From the NCBI GenBank assembly GCA_963768415.1, contig CAVYHX010000014.1, positions 11,671 to 75,670 on the forward strand: DNA of 64,000 bases, in the 5' to 3' direction. This stretch comes from CAVYHX01 sp963768415. GTDB taxonomy: Bacteria > Pseudomonadota > Gammaproteobacteria > UBA9214. Shown here in pieces: positions 59,147-64,000 of the stretch. Every line of letters starts with the position of its first letter. Position 1 is the first letter of the stretch. The notes under the pieces are model-generated. The model did not search any database and was not told where the DNA came from. It saw only the letters and a program-made list of their open reading frames with translations. The position numbers and the translations under genes were made by a program.

Positions 59147-61324
59147 GTGAGTGAGACCAGCATCATCCGGCAGCGCGTCCTGCAACATTTGCTGCTGGCG
59201 TGCTGCCTGCTGCCGCTCCCGCTGCAGGCGCAGCTGCACCACCGACTCGAGGTGCAGCTCGACCCGCAGCAACACAGTATCGTGGTGATCGATAACATCA
59301 GCAGAACGGATACCACCAGCAGGGATGTGGAATTCCGGCTGCATCACGACCTGACTCCCGAGCTGGTCGGCAGCGCGGGCCGTCTTGATGCCCTGCCCGT
59401 ACCGGCCAACCCCCTGGAAAATACCGCCGTCGCTACGCGCCGCTACCGCGTGACACTGCCCGCCGGGCAGGAGCGCTTTGCACTGCGCTACCAGGGTCGC
59501 ATCCACCATCCCCTGCAGCAACAGGGCGAGGAGTATGCGCGCGGGTTTCGCGAGACCTTCGGGATGATCGACGCCCGGGGGGTGTTTCTTGCCGGACAGA
59601 GTGCCTGGTACCCGCATGTCGAGGGAGAGCTGCTCAGCTTCGACCTGCATCTGCAGCTGCCATCGGGCTGGCGCGGCATGACCCAGGGCAAGCGCCTGTC
59701 ACAGCAGGCCAGCGGGCAGCAGGCAGTGGAACACTGGCGCTGCAATTCTCCGCAGCAGGAGATTTACCTGATCGCCGGCCGCTTCAGTGAATACAGCCGC
59801 AAGACCGACGGCGTCGAAGCGATGGTGCTGCTGCGCGAACCCGATGCGGCGCTGGCGGAAAAATACCTGCAGGCGACCGCCGCGTATCTGCAGCTCTACA
59901 GCGACCTGATCGGGCCCTATCACTACAACAAGTTTGCGCTGGTGGAAAATTTCTGGGAGACCGGCTATGGCATGCCGTCGTTTACCCTGCTCGGGCCGAG
60001 GGTCATCCGTTTTCCCTTCATCCTGCACTCCTCCTATCCCCACGAGATCCTGCACAACTGGTGGGGCAACAGTGTCTATATCGATTATGCAAGCGGTAAC
60101 TGGGCGGAGGGGCTGACCAGCTACCTGGCCGATCACCTGATCAAGGAACAGCGCGGGCTGGGCGCCGATTACCGCCGCGGCGTGCTGCAGAAATACACCG
60201 ATTACGTGCGCCGCCAGCAGGAGTTCCCGCTATCTGCCTTCCGCGGCCGTCACAGTGCCGTGAGCGAGGCCGTCGGTTATGGCAAGACGCTGATGCTGTT
60301 TCACATGCTGCGCCGGCAGCTGGGGGACGCCCTGTTCACGCAGGGACTGCAGGCGCTCTACCGTCAGCAACGCTACCGGGTGACCGGGTTTGACGATGTC
60401 GAGGCCGTCTTCAGCACGGTCGCGGAATATCCGCTGGACAGGTTCTTCGCGCAGTGGGTGGACCGCAGCGGGGCCCCGTCACTGCGGGTCAGCAAAGCCC
60501 GTGCGCGGCACGAGGGTGATCGCCATCTGCTCACCGCCGTGATCGAACAGACGCAGCCCGGGCCGGGTTACGTACTGCAGGTACCGCTGGCGGTACAGCT
60601 CGAAGGTGTGGAAGCGGCCTGGCAGACCGAGGTGTTGCTGGATAACAAAACGCTGCAGCTGGAACTGGAACTGCCGGCGGCGCCGCTGCGACTCGACATC
60701 GATCCGGAATTCGACGTGTTTCGCCGTCTCGACCGCAACGAGATCCCGCCGGCCATCAGCCAGGCGATGGGCGCCGAGCACGTCATGATGGTGCTGCCGG
60801 CCGCCGCACCGGCAGCGTTGCAGTCGGCCTTTGCGGCACTGGCCGCCGCCTGGCGGGCGGGTGATCCCGACAGGTTCAGCGTCGTGGCGGACCGTGACCT
60901 GGAGAAGCTGCCGCATGACCGTGCGGTCTGGCTGTTCGGCTGGGACAACCGCTTCCGCAAACAAACGGCCGATGCCCTCAGTGGTTACGCCTTCAGCGAT
61001 GCGGGTGACACGCTGAGGATCGCCGGCACCGCGCTGGCGCGCAGCCGGCATGCGGTGGTCGTCATGGCGCGCCATCCCGGCAATCCCGACCAGGCACTGG
61101 GCTGGCTGGCCGCCGATGATCCCGCTGCATTGGCGGGGCTGGGACGCAAATTGCCGCATTACGGTGGCTACAGCTACCTCGCCTTCAGCGGCAGCGGGCC
61201 TGACAACGTCCTCAAGGGAAAGTGGCCGGTGCTCGATTCACCACTGTCGGTTTCCCTGGCAAAAGCCGGCGCGCCGGCGCGCCTGGCGCCGCGCACCGCG
61301 CTGGTCGGCGCGCATTCACCGTGA
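59147..61324 (+). CDS. Secreted M1-family-type metallopeptidase
   Basis: It begins at GTG, 725 aa, with a signal peptide (LQHLLLACCLLPLPLQAQ). The gluzincin zinc site is complete: H299-E-I-L-H303 and E321 (HEILHNWWGN, NWAEGL), with exactly 18 residues between H303 and E321. The classical GxMEN substrate motif is replaced by ETGYGMPSFTLLG, so this is a divergent subgroup. The C-terminal 200 residues form a further alpha/beta domain I cannot assign. It is probably periplasmic and co-transcribed with the ChaN-PDZ gene. Confidence 0.85.
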   Translation: MSETSIIRQRVLQHLLLACCLLPLPLQAQLHHRLEVQLDPQQHSIVVIDNISRTDTTSRDVEFRLHHDLTPELVGSAGRLDALPVPANPLENTAVATRRYRVTLPAGQERFALRYQGRIHHPLQQQGEEYARGFRETFGMIDARGVFLAGQSAWYPHVEGELLSFDLHLQLPSGWRGMTQGKRLSQQASGQQAVEHWRCNSPQQEIYLIAGRFSEYSRKTDGVEAMVLLREPDAALAEKYLQATAAYLQLYSDLIGPYHYNKFALVENFWETGYGMPSFTLLGPRVIRFPFILHSSYPHEILHNWWGNSVYIDYASGNWAEGLTSYLADHLIKEQRGLGADYRRGVLQKYTDYVRRQQEFPLSAFRGRHSAVSEAVGYGKTLMLFHMLRRQLGDALFTQGLQALYRQQRYRVTGFDDVEAVFSTVAEYPLDRFFAQWVDRSGAPSLRVSKARARHEGDRHLLTAVIEQTQPGPGYVLQVPLAVQLEGVEAAWQTEVLLDNKTLQLELELPAAPLRLDIDPEFDVFRRLDRNEIPPAISQAMGAEHVMMVLPAAAPAALQSAFAALAAAWRAGDPDRFSVVADRDLEKLPHDRAVWLFGWDNRFRKQTADALSGYAFSDAGDTLRIAGTALARSRHAVVVMARHPGNPDQALGWLAADDPAALAGLGRKLPHYGGYSYLAFSGSGPDNVLKGKWPVLDSPLSVSLAKAGAPARLAPRTALVGAHSP

Positions 61325-61343
61325 TTGCACAGTGGCGCAGCTG

Positions 61344-61835
61344 TCAAAGATGCTGCTTCAGGGCCTCCAGCAACGCATGCGCACTGCTATGCGCGGCTTC
61401 CACTCGACCCTGAATAAACCAGTCGCCGCAGGCGGCAAGTTGCAGGTCTGCATCGACGCAGCAGCCGGGGCCGTCGGTAGCCTCGATGTTGGCATAGCGC
61501 CAGCGATGCATGCCGCAATACGCTGCCTTGTGCACCTCAACACCCAGCACCTCCGAGCACTCGGCGAGCAGGTGCGTGATGATCGATTCATCATCATCGT
61601 CGATGTGCGTATCTGCCCAGGCATTCGTTGAATGCACGACCAGGCAGAATTCCTCCGCCCGACCCGGCTTGCTGCTGTTGACCGACACCCAGCTGATATC
61701 GGCCTGGTGCACGCGGGCGGCCTGCCAGGGCAGCGCGGAGGGCTGTTTGAATGCCAGCATCAGCGCAAAGCAGCCTTGCATGCGCGCGGCAACCAGGCCG
61801 GACAGACCGGCGCCGACTACGGCGATCGTAGTCAC
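61344..61835 (-). pseudogene. FAD-dependent amine-oxidase-like protein with internal deletion
   Basis: The N-terminus MTTIAVVGAGLSGLVAAR is the FAD-binding Rossmann motif, but after 18 residues it continues directly with MQGCFALMLAFKQPSALPWQ, the middle of the RenP-like/amine oxidase fold. The C-terminal half is normal, with HRWRYANIEAT and LAACGDWFIQGRVEAAHSSA. Family members have about 320-330 aa, while this one has 163, so roughly 150 residues are missing in frame. It is probably inactive. The ATG overlaps the DUF3429 stop (ATGA). Confidence 0.7.
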
Positions 61836-62269
61836 GAAGACAGCAAGATGACCAGCAGCGACACCGATGCCAGCGCCGTCGCGAGCGCACGCACGCCGAA
61901 ATAGTGCCCCGATATCAGTCCGGCCCGCAGCAGTCGGTAATCGATCAACAGCAGCAACAGAAACGCAAGCAGCTGCGTCAGCAGCACCCAGCCGATGCCC
62001 GCAAGAACATAGGCAAACCAGACCACAAGGAACAGGACATTGCTGCTGACAAACAGGTTGAACGGGGTCCCGGCTGCCTTGTACAGAGAGGTTGCCCAGT
62101 GGACACCCGCCAGAAAACAGATAATCCCGAGGCCATAGGTGGCGGCCAGAACATCGAGCCTGCCAAACGGTTCGACGCTATCGATCCCGGCAAGCGGCAG
62201 GATTGCACAGGCAAGAAACGGTGTAGCACCGGCGATTGCCAGGATGAAATAGAGTTTTCCGTCTTTCAT
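61832..62269 (-). CDS. DUF3429 membrane protein
   Basis: From MKDGKLYFILAIAGATPFLA it has 145 aa and five predicted hydrophobic helices. It contains YGLGIICFLAGVHWATSLYK and a final LASVSLLVILLSS. The GVHW motif in helix 2 is typical of DUF3429. Function is unknown. It is translationally coupled (ATGA) to the deleted FAD oxidoreductase downstream. An ATG 31 codons upstream adds a non-hydrophobic, Arg-rich extension and is less likely. Confidence 0.75.
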   Translation of the reverse strand: MKDGKLYFILAIAGATPFLACAILPLAGIDSVEPFGRLDVLAATYGLGIICFLAGVHWATSLYKAAGTPFNLFVSSNVLFLVVWFAYVLAGIGWVLLTQLLAFLLLLLIDYRLLRAGLISGHYFGVRALATALASVSLLVILLSS

Positions 62270-62333
62270 AAGCACACACTTCAGTCGGCAACCAGGCCCG
62301 CGTCGAACTTTTATACGACTTTTTAAAAGGATT

Positions 62334-62520
62334 TTACCCTGATTGAGTGGGTAACACATCAATTCAGATGAGACGCATTCCTTCTAATGGCAAGGTTGTT
62401 GGCCGAATGAATTCGGTCCAACTCAATCAAACCTGCAGGGTCGAATTCATTCGACCAGCGGTACTGTTGGCCGAATTAATTCGGCCCTGCAACGGTAATC
62501 TACTCACTCGATTCGGGGAA
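62334..62520. mobile_element. MITE-like element, copy 2 (longer form)
   Basis: The same ends as the element at 55667-55810: ATTGAGTGGGTAACACATCA and CTACTCACTCGATTCGGGGA. The inside is expanded to 187 bp by nested GGCCGAATGAATTCGG-type dyads (TTGGCCGAATGAATTCGG, GTCGAATTCATTCGAC, GGCCGAATTAATTCGGCC). It is non-coding. The two copies bracket the DUF6279 to DUF3429 block. Confidence 0.7.
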
Positions 62521-62688
62521 GAGCATTTTAAGATAGTGGCCGGTGGCATTGATCGCATTCCGGCTGTGCCGCCAGCACCAATCGCTGCGGCCTGCGGGCA
62601 CAGGGGTAATTGTTTTGCGACGCGGGTGGATCAGGTGACACATGGTAGCTGTCGATAATTTAACCAAGCTGTACCGGTTCGACAGCCG

Positions 62689-62827
62689 CCAGTCAGTTTC
62701 GATGAAACCTGACAATATCAGCACGGTCAGGTCCAGGCTGTTACAGCCAAGCTTTTTGCTGACAGCATTTGGACAACATAGACCCAAAACTGCTTGATTT
62801 TACTAGTTCGGCTCCGGGTTCGATTCC
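62689..62827. repeat. Second copy of the right-end repeat (R') plus partial att core
   Basis: Similar to 55475-55610. It carries TGGACAAC at 62770-62777 and ends with CGGGTTCGATTCC (62815-62827), the first 13 nt of the ssrA-type core. About 50 bp then interrupt the core before CCGCCGACTCCA resumes at 62880. The stretch 62521-62688 shows no gene. Confidence 0.7.
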
Positions 62828-62893
62828 AATGTACATGGATGCACAGGTGCCGCGAAGGCCATGGATGGCCGAGAGCGGCCCGCCGACTCCAAC

Positions 62894-63110
62894 AACTTGT
62901 TGTTTTTATTAATCTTTTAAAGCGCTTTGTCCCGCGGCTGTCCACTTATATGCCCCACTCCGGGGGCTGGAATGCTGAAAATACAGCATAAATATTTCAT
63001 GTTTCCCGGAAATGGGCATGATGTGGGCAACATTTTGTGCCCGGATTTCAGGGACTGACGACTGGCTAGCCGCCCTCCTCTCAGCCAAACCTGACTACAA
63101 CGCCGGAATG
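62894..63110. repeat. Second copy of the left-end repeat (L')
   Basis: It is highly similar to 48673-48900 over about 220 bp, with one TGGGCAAC (63024-63031) where the first copy has two. It directly follows R' and the interrupted att core, giving an R-core-L order. Confidence 0.8.
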
Positions 63111-63215
63111 TAAATTCAGGTTCCTCCCGGATACCGTTTTGAACCAAAACGGATGTCAGAGCGCATTTAATTCTGACATTGAGAAATATGTGTTCTGACA
63201 CAGTTTATATGGTGT

Positions 63216-63380
63216 CTATTTTTTCCAATCCGGAAGGTCGTGCATCATCTTGATGTCATTAGTCATCGACAGCGCCTGCCACGCCTCCAGTGGAAGGTGA
63301 ATACCTTCTTCTGCCCCATGCTTTTCTTTCAACGTCGTCTCAATACGCTTGTTGAAATCAAAAGCGCCAATGCCGCGCAT
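63216..63380 (-). CDS. Small hypothetical protein
   Basis: A 54-aa frame from MRGIGAFDFNKRIETTLKEK to LSMTNDIKMMHDLPDWKK. The composition looks like a genuine protein. The frame is open about 22 codons further upstream (TELSLTGFSVVYAHYSG) without an ATG, so this may be the tail of a truncated gene. I recognise no family. Confidence 0.3.
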   Translation of the reverse strand: MRGIGAFDFNKRIETTLKEKHGAEEGIHLPLEAWQALSMTNDIKMMHDLPDWKK

Positions 63381-63589
63381 GCCAGAATAATGCGCATAAA
63401 CAACGCTAAAGCCAGTCAGGCTTAACTCGGTATAGCGATCATCTCACACGGGTGTTTTCAAGCACAGACAATACATCGTATTTATCGATGCTTTTGCATT
63501 AATAATTCGTATTTTATTCTTTCTCGATCGGGCGTTAAATAATTACAACGCAACAGCAAGCACCCCCGTTTGACGACATTATCGGACCG

Positions 63590-63721
63590 ATGAACGGACT
63601 TGAGTTAAACGACGCGCTACTGATGCACATTTCTGTAACCGCCAGTCGGGCTGCGGAACGCTCAGAGCGGCATAACCCTGTGGACCCGGACTCATCGATT
63701 GGGTTCGCCCACGTAGATTGA
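63590..63721 (+). CDS. Small hypothetical protein
   Basis: A 43-aa frame starting MNGLELNDALLMHISVTASR and ending NPVDPDSSIGFAHVD. It lies 19 bp upstream of a small membrane-protein gene and may form an operon with it. The frame is open upstream to 63539 without an ATG. No family is recognised. Confidence 0.3.
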   Translation: MNGLELNDALLMHISVTASRAAERSERHNPVDPDSSIGFAHVD

Positions 63722-63740
63722 ACCAGAGGAGTAAAGCAAA

Positions 63741-63920
63741 ATGGCCATTCTGGAAACATTACTGTTCGGCATGATTGCCGGCCTCATCACGCTAAAAGTC
63801 GCTTTGCTGGCGGCTGCGGTCTTACTGTTTATACATAGCTTGACCAGACGTATTCACCAGCACACGGCCGCACCTGCGGCGGTTGCAGCCAAACATCCAA
63901 AACTGGATGAATACGCCTGA
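63741..63920 (+). CDS. Small single-pass membrane protein
   Basis: A 59-aa protein with a good ribosome site (AGAGGAG, 8 bp before the ATG). One long hydrophobic stretch, ETLLFGMIAGLITLKVALLA and AAVLLFIHSL, is followed by a basic turn (TRRIHQH) and an Ala-rich cytoplasmic tail (KHPKLDEYA). Function is unknown. It was too short for routine ORF finding. Confidence 0.5.
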   Translation: MAILETLLFGMIAGLITLKVALLAAAVLLFIHSLTRRIHQHTAAPAAVAAKHPKLDEYA

Positions 63921-64000
63921 GGTTCGCCTGGATTCTGAACGGACAGGCAAATGGCACAGCTGCGTTCAATAGCACTGTCGGGCATTGCGGCCAGAACGGC

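Noticed and set aside
48673..63900. Searched for an integrase, excisionase, transposase or phage structural gene
   Set aside because: None is visible on either strand. The mobility claim rests on att-like repeats and gene order only.

Overview
The window reads as the core chromosome of a gammaproteobacterium with moderately high GC. It resembles Chromatiales-type, possibly chemolithotrophic lineages, although the sequence does not fix the genus. The evidence is gene order: initiator-tRNA-rimP-nusA-infB, tpiA-secG-tRNA-Leu-nuoA-N with separate nuoC and nuoD, rlmE-ftsH-folP-glmM divergent from yhbY, hrcA-grpE-dnaK-dnaJ with a CIRCE operator, dapB-carA-carB-greA, fur divergent from bamE, ratA-rnfH near smpB, and lon next to ssrA (tmRNA).

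Layout. 1-2748 (minus): 5' part of infB, nusA, rimP and initiator tRNA. 2977-17569 (minus): complete 14-gene complex I operon nuoA-N. 17829-24769 (minus): tRNA-Leu(GAG), secG, tpiA, a small secreted protein, glmM, folP, ftsH and rlmE, with yhbY leaving in the other direction. 25095-36977 (minus): DUF4149 protein, greA, carB, carA, dapB, dnaJ, dnaK, grpE and hrcA. 37161-43813: nadK, recN, fur/bamE, rnfH, ratA, a sodium:neurotransmitter-type symporter and smpB. 43875-48672: mlaC, htpX, lon and ssrA.

From 48673 on the content becomes accessory. Repeats show that ssrA was used as an integration site. A 27-bp copy of the ssrA 3' end recurs at 55598-55624, followed at once by a strong terminator. 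The roughly 7 kb between holds a metal-handling set (DUF2202 ferritin-like protein, ZIP transporter, NifX-like protein), a glycine-rich membrane protein, and a divergent lysine deacetylase / acyl-CoA synthetase-acetyltransferase pair. A second block (about 55.8-62.3 kb), bracketed by two copies of a small inverted-repeat element, carries a DUF6279 lipoprotein, a ChaN-PDZ protein, a secreted M1-type metallopeptidase, an internally deleted FAD oxidoreductase and a DUF3429 protein. At 62.7-63.1 kb the right-end and left-end repeats of the first island lie side by side, like an attP or tandem-element junction. I found no integrase gene in the window.

A second theme is six apparent single-base insertions in five essential genes (folP, carB, greA, dapB twice, grpE), all between 21.6 and 35.4 kb. 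They look more like sequence errors than biology. Restoring each frame gives family-typical proteins.
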